IMG/VR virus record: IMGVR_UViG_3300017989_000161
Span: 1-49,690 of that record
Source of the DNA: a virus
Direction: 5' to 3' (one strand)
DNA length: 49,690 nt
Below, piece after piece: positions 25,186 through 33,676 of the stretch; the stretch's first letter is position 1; each line of letters starts with the position of its first letter. The notes under the pieces were generated by a model, which searched no databases, was not told the DNA's origin, and worked only from the letters and a program-made list of their open reading frames with translations. Both the position numbers and the translations under genes were made by a program.

Positions 25186-27963
25186 TTAAATCCTGTCATA
25201 CGCCATTAGGGTCAACATCGAGTCGTCAAAATCTGATTTGATATTCGTTTTAGGTGCTATAGGTTGCTGGTTCGGTTTTTCAAAGGGATACGACGGTTTT
25301 TTTGCAGTGTTCTCCAGTGTTCGGACAAGCCGGTTGATAGCGGCATTATCAACGTTTTCAGGTGCCTTCTTGACATTGGCAGCAAGCTCTTTTGCCCTGG
25401 ATCGTATGGGGAGATCCCCCTGTATCTGCTCGATTTTGGGCAGCGGCCTTACATGCTCAATCGTAGGGATGGGATCGCTTTGCACTTGCGGTTTCGCGAC
25501 CGCTTGTGGGGATTCAATTGGTTTAGCAGTCTTGACCTGGGCTTTTTTGTCTTTTTTCCCCGTAAACCAGCCCCAAATGGATTTGACACCTTCTGTTACA
25601 GTAGCAATGGGAGCGGTTATAGTCTTTTCGATAATCCCCTTTTCGCCTTTTTTGGTGTCTCCTTTTTTGGTGTCTCCTTTTTTGGTGTCTCCTTTTTTGG
25701 TGTCTCCTAAGCCAAAAAAATCTCCGATTTTGGATCCAAACCCATGTATGCCTTTGGCGATATCAGATGTATCGGCATCGACGCCAAGCATACTAAGGAG
25801 GCCTGTGCCAAGCCCCCCCATGTCTAAGACGTTTGCCAGGGCGGATGATGTTTTTTGACCTGTTGTCGCATCCTGCCCTTTCTGTAAACCAAATGCCCGC
25901 TCCTGCATACCTCGGTCATGCCATCCTTGAAAGGCATCAAACCCGGCCATGCCAACAGCGGCTATTTGGCCAAGAACTGGAACCGCGCGAAGTGCCCCGC
26001 CTGCCAGCTTCCCGCCCATTTTCAATGCCGCCTTGCCACCCAGCTTGGTTGCGCCTCTGCCCCCTAATTTCGTTGCTATTTTGGTGGAGGGCTTTGCTAT
26101 AGGTTTGGCCGCCTTTGGGGCCGCTTCCGGGATGATATTGGTCGTTCGCGATGCTGCGCTTGTCACGGCTTGTTCTGCGACCATATCCGGGATAGATGAT
26201 TCACCGCCCCCGAAAAGTCCTCCCAATAACCCCCCTCCAAGACCGCCAATCCCTAAACCACCAATCCCTAAACCACCAATCCCTAAACCACCTGATATAA
26301 GGCCAGCAATTTTTCCAAACTTACCTCCCCCACGAAGACCCATCATCCTACGAGACAGGGACGGAGTCGGGGTCCTTTGTATTTTTGGGACCTTTATTTT
26401 CCCCATGGCCCCTGGCCGTTTTCGTTCGACCAGTTCGATGGACTTCGGGACCTTAACAGCCTTCGGAACCTTAACAGTCTCCGGGACCTTAACAGCCTTC
26501 GGAACCTTAACAGTCTCCGGAACCTTAACAGTCTCCGGAACCTTAGCAGCCTTCGGAACCTTAGCTGGCTTCGGGATCTTAGCAGCCTTCGGAACCTTAG
26601 CTGGCTTCGGGAGCTTAGCAGCCTTCGGAACCTTAACAGTCTCCGGAACCTTAGCAGCCTTCGGGACCTTAACAGCCTTCGGAACCTTAGCTGGCTTCGG
26701 AACCTTAGCTGGCTTTTCTACGTAAGCTTTCTTTGCGATAGGCTTCGGGACCCTTGGAGTTGTCTTCGTTCTGGGTACCGTCTTGCTTGAACGTCTCTCC
26801 GTTCTCCTTCGGGATAAATCCCGAAATATCCCGCCGTCGATACCCTTTACAGCTTTAATCAATTCCTTGTGGTGGGTTTCGTCTTCGCGTTCAGTGTCCT
26901 TCAGAGCATCGACAGTCTGTATCCCTAATTTGGAAAGCTGTTCAGTGACGCGCTTATGGTCTTCAATATTTTGCGCGTTCTTCTGCTCTATTATGCGGGT
27001 TTTGGCTTCACTTTTAGCTGTAGTTTTTCCTGCTTTGATGGGTATGTACTTCCCCCGACTATCCCTCAGCCTGCCTGCGGCGTCCTTTTTGACACCATCT
27101 GGCAACGAATCTTCCTTCGATATTTTTCGTTTTCGTAAAAGACTTGAGGCGGCACCCTTTAGCCTTCCGAAATCGGTATTATCTGCTACCTCCTTAGCTT
27201 CCTTGACAGCCCCCCACAAAGGCCCGCCGATAGCTGTCCCCGCAATATCTGTGATATCCTGATTTTCAAGGGCATCCCGGGCAATCCCCATGCCTGTAGT
27301 GCCCGCGCCTGCCAATACAGTCTTGATCCCTGATACTATGGATTTCCGGTCCTTAACTCGTTCTGATTCATTCTTGCGGGTTTCAAGAGCTGTTTCGCTT
27401 TTTGATCGTTCGATATTGGTATGATGGCCAGTATTATTCTCTGCCGTTTTCGGTCGTGGCTTGACAGATTTCGGTAATCCGGTCTTACTCGATAATCCCT
27501 TACTCTTTGTGGCTTTTGACTCTCGAACAGTGTCAGCCTTTGCAGCATCCTGGATTTCTTTAGATAGGACAGCTTTCGCTTTTTGGAGATCCTTCGTATT
27601 CCTGCTACGTTCAATTTTACGGGTTTTTTCTGCCCCGGCACGGTTTGTCTTTTCAATGTATTGATTTTCGGTCTTAGCAGTAGGTGTTATAGCAGTAGCC
27701 TTTTTGGCTTTAGGATGATCTGAGAGTTGAATGAGTGTCCCGGTAGGTCGTTTTTTGATTAGATGCGAAATATCGCGGGTGTCCTTGCGGATATCGACCA
27801 GCACACCATAAACATTAGCATTGGAGGAAATGATGGAATCCAGCTTGTCAGCGAATGCAACAAGTTGATTCCCGCTTTCATAATCGCGTGAGGCCTCTTC
27901 CGGCATGGCCGGGATAGCGACATCCTGATGAACAATAATTGTTGCGTCTTTGATAGCAGCCAT
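25186..27963 (-). CDS. Tail tape-measure protein
   Basis: 925 residues. It follows the tail-assembly chaperone and precedes the baseplate genes, the usual place of a tape measure. The N-terminal 400 residues are charged and helical. About 418-515 is a run of 6-residue units (KVPKAA, KVPETV and variants), about 16 copies. About 555-590 is Gly-rich (LGIGGLGIGGLGIGGLGG), followed by a hydrophobic Ala/Gly stretch (KMGGKLAGGALRAVPVLGQI) that could span a membrane. About 760-780 has four KKGDT units. By the rule of about 1.5 angstrom per residue the tail would be near 140 nm. The start ATG lies 1 nt after the TGA of the frameshift extension. Confidence 0.8.
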   Translation of the reverse strand: MAAIKDATIIVHQDVAIPAMPEEASRDYESGNQLVAFADKLDSIISSNANVYGVLVDIRKDTRDISHLIKKRPTGTLIQLSDHPKAKKATAITPTAKTENQYIEKTNRAGAEKTRKIERSRNTKDLQKAKAVLSKEIQDAAKADTVRESKATKSKGLSSKTGLPKSVKPRPKTAENNTGHHTNIERSKSETALETRKNESERVKDRKSIVSGIKTVLAGAGTTGMGIARDALENQDITDIAGTAIGGPLWGAVKEAKEVADNTDFGRLKGAASSLLRKRKISKEDSLPDGVKKDAAGRLRDSRGKYIPIKAGKTTAKSEAKTRIIEQKNAQNIEDHKRVTEQLSKLGIQTVDALKDTEREDETHHKELIKAVKGIDGGIFRDLSRRRTERRSSKTVPRTKTTPRVPKPIAKKAYVEKPAKVPKPAKVPKAVKVPKAAKVPETVKVPKAAKLPKPAKVPKAAKIPKPAKVPKAAKVPETVKVPETVKVPKAVKVPETVKVPKAVKVPKSIELVERKRPGAMGKIKVPKIQRTPTPSLSRRMMGLRGGGKFGKIAGLISGGLGIGGLGIGGLGIGGLGGGLLGGLFGGGESSIPDMVAEQAVTSAASRTTNIIPEAAPKAAKPIAKPSTKIATKLGGRGATKLGGKAALKMGGKLAGGALRAVPVLGQIAAVGMAGFDAFQGWHDRGMQERAFGLQKGQDATTGQKTSSALANVLDMGGLGTGLLSMLGVDADTSDIAKGIHGFGSKIGDFFGLGDTKKGDTKKGDTKKGDTKKGEKGIIEKTITAPIATVTEGVKSIWGWFTGKKDKKAQVKTAKPIESPQAVAKPQVQSDPIPTIEHVRPLPKIEQIQGDLPIRSRAKELAANVKKAPENVDNAAINRLVRTLENTAKKPSYPFEKPNQQPIAPKTNIKSDFDDSMLTLMAYDRI

Positions 27964-27964
27964 T

Positions 27965-28111
27965 TCAACCCGTTTGCTTTCCCCTGGATCGTCTTACAAT
28001 CTCATCGTGAAGCGTAACAACAAATTTTTCCGGCGTATCTAAAAGGTTTTTCAGGTCTTGATTTGCAAAAATGCAAAGATTTTGAAGAATTTTATTCCAA
28101 CCGCGTGCGCT
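27965..28111 (-). other. Predicted +1 frameshift extension of the tail-assembly chaperone
   Basis: Between the chaperone stop (TAG, 28110-28112) and the tape-measure start lies a coding-like frame of 48 codons. It has no ATG, GTG or TTG start and is in the +1 frame relative to the chaperone. The junction reads ATC TTT TAG C. A +1 slip lets the P-site Phe tRNA re-pair perfectly with the overlapping UUU before a slow UAG, and reading continues AGC GCA CGC. The extension (SARGWNKILQNLCIFANQDL, then KNLLDTPEKFVVTLHDEIVR and R) looks like a real helical domain. It stops with TGA 1 nt before the tape-measure ATG. Tail chaperones upstream of tape measures often make such fused products (lambda G/GT, -1). 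The +1 type here is inferred. Confidence 0.65.
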
Positions 28112-28907
28112 AAAAGATTGGAATGTAGTCGATATCCCGAAAGGGGACCCTCAATCGGGTCTCTGCCTCCTTTTGCTCGTCATTCGGGCATTTATGGGGC
28201 GGCGTAAAAAGATATATCGTCCCCAATTCATCCATAGTCGTATCTAAACCGTGCTGCATATCGGCCAAACAGTCCCCCACCTGTTCCGCCATTTCCCCGA
28301 ATTCAGTTGTGGTCATCAAAAGAATTTTTTTCTCTGTAGCATCTACCCTGCGGCTTAGGGTTTCGGGTTCCTCTTTGCTATGCAGGCACAAAAGCAACCT
28401 TAAGAGGCGGATCTGAGCCTCCTTCTTTCGATATGCCCCGCTTTTTTCGCCATGCTCTTCTGCTGCAACCCCTAATGACAATCGACCCCGCTCCAAAAAT
28501 TCCATGTCTTCGCCAGTCAAGGGCCGCACCAACATACCATTTCTCAACTCCCGCTCGGGCTTGCCATCCAGATTCCGGTATCCCTCCCCCAATATCCTCA
28601 TATCTTGCAGTAGCGAATGGGTTTCCCCGCAAAAATCGCACTCATAGGAGAGGGCAATGCTTGGATCTTTCGCCGTATGAATCCAGTACCAGAATAGGAT
28701 AGCCCGCCGGTCATCAGCGGTCCACATTTTAGCATCAAGCTGGGTCGCCCTGTCCTGGTGGTCCTGCATCCGGTTTAGGAATAAAGTAGTTACCTGTTCC
28801 TCGTGCCCCTGGTCGATATCAGTAAAATCGATCACGTCTTTAACAGTTGCCTCACGGAGGCAAATCCTTCTGTCGGGATTACTGGGTAAAGAAATTTCGG
28901 GAATCAT
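28110..28907 (-). CDS. Tail-assembly chaperone / T4 gp26-like baseplate hub protein
   Basis: I place the start at the ATG at 28907 because AAGGAGGAG lies just before it; the longer frame would overlap the upstream gene by 43 bp. That leaves 265 residues. A CxxC-H zinc-knuckle-like site occurs in the middle (ALSYECDFCGETHSL), and the text around it (RAILFWYWIHTAKDPSIALS) resembles T4 gp26-type baseplate hub or assembly proteins, as I recall them. It lies directly before the tape measure, the position of tail chaperones, and its stop codon is at a perfect +1 slip site. It should bind or fold the tape measure during tail assembly. Confidence 0.65.
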   Translation of the reverse strand: MIPEISLPSNPDRRICLREATVKDVIDFTDIDQGHEEQVTTLFLNRMQDHQDRATQLDAKMWTADDRRAILFWYWIHTAKDPSIALSYECDFCGETHSLLQDMRILGEGYRNLDGKPERELRNGMLVRPLTGEDMEFLERGRLSLGVAAEEHGEKSGAYRKKEAQIRLLRLLLCLHSKEEPETLSRRVDATEKKILLMTTTEFGEMAEQVGDCLADMQHGLDTTMDELGTIYLFTPPHKCPNDEQKEAETRLRVPFRDIDYIPIF

Positions 28908-28918
28908 ACTCCTCCTTT

Positions 28919-29422
28919 TTACAGAGATCTGAATTGGATGAACGTGATAGGAAATTCGCAAAATCCCGGCTCATCCCGGGACTCTGTTACATCGCCTAAT
29001 TGAGTCGGATACATGACCCATGTATCCGTCAAGACACCTCCTGTACCTGAGCCTGTCTGCAGAACCGTATATCGCTCGACATTAAGACAATATTCTGGAG
29101 GTAAAGCAATTGTGCCGTCCTCTAAAAGGACCTTTGATACAAGGCCTGCAAACCAATTGTGTATCCTGCCATCCTCATGGTCCCTCATTGTCATTGACAA
29201 CTGTACCGGCGCGGAGGCTATAGGATACGTAATCGTCAAAGCCGATGGCCCTATTTTTTCGGGCTCCGTCTCAACCTCAATGGGACCGTAAGAAACGTCC
29301 TTAACATAAAAATCGAAATCGTCCGGCGCTTGCGGAATCTCGAACCTAAATTGCCATGACTGCCGGAATTCTTTCTTGATCGCCTGCTTCGCAATCAATC
29401 GCATTGCCGCAAAATCTTCCAT
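28919..29422 (-). CDS. Tail tube/baseplate-associated protein
   Basis: 167 residues. The site upstream is only a G-run (CCGGGGGG) at the end of a tandem repeat, so the start is less sure; a later ATG has no better site. The body is beta-rich with DFYVKDVSYGPIEVETEPEK and FIQFRSL at the end, similar in texture to tail-tube and tube-initiator proteins. It lies between tube-type genes and the chaperone. I would place it among tube-capping or tube-initiating proteins at low certainty. Confidence 0.5.
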   Translation of the reverse strand: MEDFAAMRLIAKQAIKKEFRQSWQFRFEIPQAPDDFDFYVKDVSYGPIEVETEPEKIGPSALTITYPIASAPVQLSMTMRDHEDGRIHNWFAGLVSKVLLEDGTIALPPEYCLNVERYTVLQTGSGTGGVLTDTWVMYPTQLGDVTESRDEPGFCEFPITFIQFRSL

Positions 29423-29425
29423 CCC

Positions 29426-29476
29426 CCCGGAAAACCCCTCTCTACTCCCCCGGAAAACCCCCCTCTACTCCCCCGG
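29426..29476 (-). repeat. Tandem duplication in a gene leader
   Basis: In the short gap before the 28919-29422 gene, a unit of about 23 bp occurs twice (plus strand: CTCTACTCCCCCGGAAAACC with small variation). On the coding strand it gives two G-rich tracts, the nearer of which serves as the ribosome binding site. A recent local duplication is likely. Confidence 0.85.
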
Positions 29477-29479
29477 CCA

Positions 29480-30043
29480 TCACATTATTACCACACCGGG
29501 GATGATGGCCTGACTCTCTTCCATCGCAAGAGCCGCGGTATCCAATCGCTCGCGCAACTCTTGATCGCTCGGAAATTCCAGGTCAAGCCCGGTTGATTGC
29601 GCCACGGCCCTGCCGCGTTCGGAATTTAAAACGTCAATCAATGCGATCAGATATTTTGAGATCAAATGGATAGATTCAGGCGGCAAATCCGCATCCGAAT
29701 CCCAACCCTGAAAATCCTGGAAATACCAGACACGAAACGGTTTCACACTGGAATACAAAAACGGACAAATTCCACCCGGCTGTTCCGTAACCGTAATCAC
29801 GCCCTCTGACTCTTTGGCTTCATGATAGACACAACATTCATCCATGGCGATTGCCAAGGACATGAAATCTTCAGGGGTCTCTATCTCAGTTACATCTACA
29901 GGAAAAGTGAGATTGGCAACCGGCCCCACTTTTTCTTGATAGGCCTCCAAAGCTTTTGCCAACAATTGATTCTGTATTCCCGTATCCAAATACATCACAG
30001 GGAAATCGGATACTGCCCTGGCCAAAAGTTCTGTAGGTGACAT
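29480..30043 (-). CDS. Hypothetical tail/neck protein
   Basis: 187 residues; its start abuts the stop of the tube gene. Mixed helical, acidic. There are pairs of Cys (DECCVYHEAKESEG, GGICPFLYSS) and aromatic clusters (FRVWYFQDFQGWDSDADLPP). No known motif. It is part of the tube-to-chaperone gene run and is likely to be a tail-completion or neck component. That is from context alone. Confidence 0.6.
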   Translation of the reverse strand: MSPTELLARAVSDFPVMYLDTGIQNQLLAKALEAYQEKVGPVANLTFPVDVTEIETPEDFMSLAIAMDECCVYHEAKESEGVITVTEQPGGICPFLYSSVKPFRVWYFQDFQGWDSDADLPPESIHLISKYLIALIDVLNSERGRAVAQSTGLDLEFPSDQELRERLDTAALAMEESQAIIPGVVIM

Positions 30044-30532
30044 TTAGCTGTCCCATCCAACCCAGTTCGCGTGCAGTGTACCTGTAGGCTTGACCAAGGT
30101 TGAATCTTCCACTGAGAGATCCACCCCCTCAAGCTCAAGCCAGCAATCCTCAAGCACTACATTTACCCCTGATCCGCCGCTTTCAGACACGAGGGCTAAT
30201 TCTACTTCCAGGTATTTCTTTTCTTTCACCCAACTGCGAATCGCTTCATATGCGATACCCTCAATCACTTCCTTGATCGATATAGGTACCTCAACAGCAT
30301 TCTTGTAACGCCCGGCCTGCACAAACTGGACACCATGGGGGCCATACGTCTCAATGGGTTCCCGCGCCATTGCTGGCAGCTGTGTCGTTTGGACTAAAAA
30401 CGACAGGTCCGGAAACTCCGCGATCGTCATTTCAAAATCATCGGCCGTAGCCCCTTCACCGTAACCCAATAAGCGTGTGTACGCCTCTTTTGCCAAGGGG
30501 ATATTCCCCACTACATTGCTGATATTTGACAT
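30044..30532 (-). CDS. Tail tube protein (likely)
   Basis: 162 residues. It begins NVVGNIPLAKEAYTRLLGYG and carries FLVQTTQLPAMAREPIETYG, then the beta-rich VEVPISIKEVI and VVLEDCWLELEGVDL. The theme 'x-V-x-x-(T/L)-x-L-P-x-(M/I)-x-R-x-x-(I/V)-x-x-x-(G)' followed by a strand-rich end is typical of phage tail tubes. Size and place (downstream of the sheath, with two genes between) fit. It would polymerise into the inner tube. Confidence 0.65.
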   Translation of the reverse strand: MSNISNVVGNIPLAKEAYTRLLGYGEGATADDFEMTIAEFPDLSFLVQTTQLPAMAREPIETYGPHGVQFVQAGRYKNAVEVPISIKEVIEGIAYEAIRSWVKEKKYLEVELALVSESGGSGVNVVLEDCWLELEGVDLSVEDSTLVKPTGTLHANWVGWDS

Positions 30533-30556
30533 ATTATTTTCCTCATTTAGGAGTTA

Positions 30557-31138
30557 TCATTGATACATTGCATCAACATCTGACCTGTTTTGCATTTTGA
30601 TTGACCCTATCTGCATACTCACTGAAGCCCGTATAAGACGACCATTTTTATCCCGCTCTTTGTCGATCGGCATGCTTAATGATTTGATATAGGAATCAGG
30701 GAGAGACATCCGGCCCAGTTCAATCATTACAGGTTGTGGAACCCTGCCGCCTGGGAGTATTTCAGACACTTCAGGAGCAATCATTTTCTCAAGGGCCATC
30801 ATGGCACCCTCTACCTCCCTCCATGGATCGTATAAAGCATAGAACTTAAGGGCGAGATCGAATAGATACGGCTCATTCCCCCCCCACGTTTGGACAGAAG
30901 AAAAAGTTGACAGGGACGTCAAGTCCGTAATCTTCTGAACCATCCCTCCCACTTTTTTAAACATAGATCCAATACTGGAATCCTCGAACGGCGACTCCCA
31001 GTTCGCGACAATCTCTTTGGATGTCCCCTCATCGATCATTCCGACAACGCACAGAATTTCACCTTCAAAATCCTGGATGAGATGACACTTTAGATACGCA
31101 GACAAGGCCGTGTCTGCGTTTCCCCATTCGGTGAGCAT
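30557..31138 (-). CDS. Baseplate/tail-tube-cap-like protein
   Basis: 193 residues, GGGGG site. Contains TWGGNEPYLFDLALKFYALY and DPWREVEGAMMALEKMIAPE, then PDSYIKSLSMPI. This resembles tail-tube terminator/initiator proteins of contractile phages, whose texts run 'W.G..p..i.l.l.f.Ay.D...ev..p...L...'. It lies between the sheath-side unknown gene and the tube gene. A T4 gp48/gp54-type role is possible but not proven. Confidence 0.55.
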   Translation of the reverse strand: MLTEWGNADTALSAYLKCHLIQDFEGEILCVVGMIDEGTSKEIVANWESPFEDSSIGSMFKKVGGMVQKITDLTSLSTFSSVQTWGGNEPYLFDLALKFYALYDPWREVEGAMMALEKMIAPEVSEILPGGRVPQPVMIELGRMSLPDSYIKSLSMPIDKERDKNGRLIRASVSMQIGSIKMQNRSDVDAMYQ

Positions 31139-31142
31139 ACAA

Positions 31143-31805
31143 TTAAAGCCCCCGCGATTTCCTTATCCGCATGGCTTTTTGCCTGGCTTTTCTTGCTGCG
31201 CCAGTATTAGCTTTTCTACGTGCTTTTTTTAGCGCAGCACGCTGTTTAGCAGACAACCGCTTAGGTTTGCCTATTCGCTTTTTCCTGAAAACGACCTTCC
31301 CGTTTTTTATGACTTTTACCCGTCGGTACGCCGCCTCCAAAATCGTATCATCTGACACGGCAAAACCGGAGACCAACTCATCATCATCGATTTCAACATC
31401 ATGCATCTTGTTGGACAGGTATTCCCCCAGCTTTTCACCCGCGGGATCATCTTCATCATCAATAAACCCCTTAACGTTCTTTTCATCGGCACCCAATTTC
31501 ACAAAAGCAGCACCAACAGCAGAAAAGAGGTCGTTGTAGAGATCCTCTTCTTCTTCATTGATTTCGGCATCCCCGTCCAGGTCTGCCATGCCGACAACTA
31601 AGGCATCCAATGCAGTATAGCTAAAATCCTGGTCCTCCAGCCACACCAGGGCTAAGGACATCCCCTGCGCCCTTGCCTGCATAGCCGCAAAATCAGCAAT
31701 CTTTTCCGACGTGGCTGTTTCAAAAACAATGTCTTTTTCGTGGTCCTGTAAGTAGTCAAACTGCGCCCCGAAAATATCAGTCCCCACAATATCCTGATGT
31801 TCCAT
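31143..31805 (-). CDS. Structural protein with acidic middle and very basic C-terminus
   Basis: I set the start at the ATG at 31805, 8 nt after AAGGAGA; the longer frame would overlap the sheath gene by 64 bp. That leaves 220 residues. The middle is acidic with an EF-hand-like stretch (DLDGDAEINEEEEDLYNDLF), which could bind calcium. The last about 60 residues are extremely basic (RLSAKQRAALKKARRKANTG and onward), like a DNA- or RNA-binding tail. No family recognised. It sits directly after the sheath gene. A neck or head-completion protein touching the packaged DNA is one reading. Confidence 0.65.
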   Translation of the reverse strand: MEHQDIVGTDIFGAQFDYLQDHEKDIVFETATSEKIADFAAMQARAQGMSLALVWLEDQDFSYTALDALVVGMADLDGDAEINEEEEDLYNDLFSAVGAAFVKLGADEKNVKGFIDDEDDPAGEKLGEYLSNKMHDVEIDDDELVSGFAVSDDTILEAAYRRVKVIKNGKVVFRKKRIGKPKRLSAKQRAALKKARRKANTGAARKARQKAMRIRKSRGL

Positions 31806-31816
31806 TTGAAATCTCC

Positions 31817-33676
31817 TTATTTGATCAGCCGCGGCTGTCCTGCAATACGCCGTGCGCTGCCTGTAGGGCAAAAAGACCAATCAACCAGCCAGAGATCGAT
31901 CTCCTGCTGAGTCACAGTAAATTGATAGGGGCTGTCACCATCGATATCCGGTTCGCGTGGGGACGAAAGCGCCTCCGATGTCACGAGCTCGTCCAAAATG
32001 GCTTTAATCCCCTTCGCGAGGCCGCGATAGGTAATCCCGTCCGGTTCATGTTTAAATTGGTTTGCGAGCTCCACAAATCGATGATCGATATAATTGGCAA
32101 TCCGGTTGACCCACACGAAACGGCTATATGACTGTAAGAAAAAAACTGTCAGCGAATCGTCAATCACGAGGCCTCCGTCATCCCATGCAATAACCGGGTT
32201 GATTCGACCGGTATAGAAATCATCTCTGTTTAAATTATCACCGGGGAAAAGAGGTGTGACTCCTACTCGTTCCAGCCTTCCCCGCTTTACTCCAGCCGGA
32301 GAATAATGAATGCCAGGCGTGGATCCGGTAAAATTCGCATCTCCTTGGGCGCAAGCCGCTGCAACCGCGCCGGAGGCCCCCCATGCGGTTTTCCCGCCAT
32401 ACCACTCGTCGGTGGCCCCAAACGGACAATAATAGCAAGAGGCCTGTCTGCTGGAGAGAGAGGTAGACTTCAACCAGAGCAGGGCGGCCGCCGCATCCAA
32501 GTAATAGGGCACGTCAAAGAAAAAATTGACATGACGCGCTTCGGCTATGTCAATGCAATTGGCAAGGACCGACTCGTCATAATTTCCGGCCGCAAACAGC
32601 AAAAACATCGGGATGGATTCATCTCGGAACATATCCCAAGCATCTATCCAATCCTGTGTCTCGGGTTCGCCGCCATTCGACCCCCCGGCAAAGGCGGTTT
32701 TACTGACCTCATCCAGAGTATCCTGGATTTCGTCCCACTCAAGGCTTACACCCAAATCACACCTAAACCGGTCACTTTGCTGTTGTAGAACCGACTCGAT
32801 AAAGTTTGGTCGGCCCATATCATCCCGGTCAGTCTCAACAATCCCGACCACATACGACTCCAGCAGATATTCTTCACCAGAAATCGTCTTATCATAGAAA
32901 TTGATTTTAAACCGCTTGTCTTGATTGGTGAGCAATCGCCAGTTCGGGCTATCATCGGGGTCAGGAGCTTCTTCCTCGGAGGAATGATCATTGCGGCATA
33001 GATACTCATTACCATCTGGGAATTCTGCCACATCATTTTCGCTATAGATGGTTTCAGCCTCCCAATCACCCTTGTGATTGATAAGCTTTTCGATCTCGAA
33101 AGACCTGTTAGTACTGGGGTCCCCATCAACCGGCCAAACTTGCAACAGATAACCATCACCAAGGGCCAATGTCGCACCGTAGGCATGGTTATCCTGTTCT
33201 TCGACTCCGGGATACTCTTCCCAGTTGACCCCCGGGACTTCCACAGTTGGGGCCGGGTCATCACTGGTATGAGCCAAGATGCAAATTAACTGTCCATCAG
33301 CAACAGTGACAACATCGTTTGCAAGATATGCCGTCTCTGTGGCCCAATCCCCTTTATCATCGATGTGCTTTATAGCTAATGAAGGGAATCGTGCATCATC
33401 CGCGACAACCCTGACCACATTGACATAAGCACAATCTTGAGCCGCGTCATTCACATGCCGGAGACCCTCCATATGCTGCCCCGCTTTGGCCGGGTACGGC
33501 ATGCCAAAATAGTCCTCCCAATTGTTGTAGGTTACCTGGACAATCTCACCGACAGGCCCTTTTGACGCACGTACAACCGTAGCACCAATAGTCGTGGGGC
33601 CGCCGCCGGTTTTAAATGTTTGATCAATTAAATCCAGAACGGTGATTTCCGCAGCATTCGTGATAATATTCTTCAT
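31817..33676 (-). CDS. Contractile tail sheath protein with two inserted carbohydrate-binding-like modules
   Basis: 619 residues, GGAGG site. The N-terminus has the sheath opening (GGPTTIGATVVRASKGPVGE, then NNWEDYFGMPY and AQDCAYVNVVRVV). The C-terminal half has WVNRIANYIDHRFVELANQF and a final beta-strand. Residues about 107-156 (DKGDWATETAYLANDVV... ICILAHTSDD) and 201-250 (HKGDWEAETIYSENDVA... YLCRNDHSSE... NWRLL) are two copies of a small 'W..Y...D.V...g..y.c...H.s....P....W' module, like CBM5/12 (chitin-binding-type) domains. A third copy is in baseplate J. The sheath contracts around the tube; the modules should project outward. Confidence 0.88.
   Translation of the reverse strand: MKNIITNAAEITVLDLIDQTFKTGGGPTTIGATVVRASKGPVGEIVQVTYNNWEDYFGMPYPAKAGQHMEGLRHVNDAAQDCAYVNVVRVVADDARFPSLAIKHIDDKGDWATETAYLANDVVTVADGQLICILAHTSDDPAPTVEVPGVNWEEYPGVEEQDNHAYGATLALGDGYLLQVWPVDGDPSTNRSFEIEKLINHKGDWEAETIYSENDVAEFPDGNEYLCRNDHSSEEEAPDPDDSPNWRLLTNQDKRFKINFYDKTISGEEYLLESYVVGIVETDRDDMGRPNFIESVLQQQSDRFRCDLGVSLEWDEIQDTLDEVSKTAFAGGSNGGEPETQDWIDAWDMFRDESIPMFLLFAAGNYDESVLANCIDIAEARHVNFFFDVPYYLDAAAALLWLKSTSLSSRQASCYYCPFGATDEWYGGKTAWGASGAVAAACAQGDANFTGSTPGIHYSPAGVKRGRLERVGVTPLFPGDNLNRDDFYTGRINPVIAWDDGGLVIDDSLTVFFLQSYSRFVWVNRIANYIDHRFVELANQFKHEPDGITYRGLAKGIKAILDELVTSEALSSPREPDIDGDSPYQFTVTQQEIDLWLVDWSFCPTGSARRIAGQPRLIK

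Noticed and set aside
25949-26725. Long plus-strand reading frame rich in TAFGTL repeats
   Set aside because: It is the antisense of the tape-measure repeats; no ribosome binding site and fully overlapping a better-supported gene.
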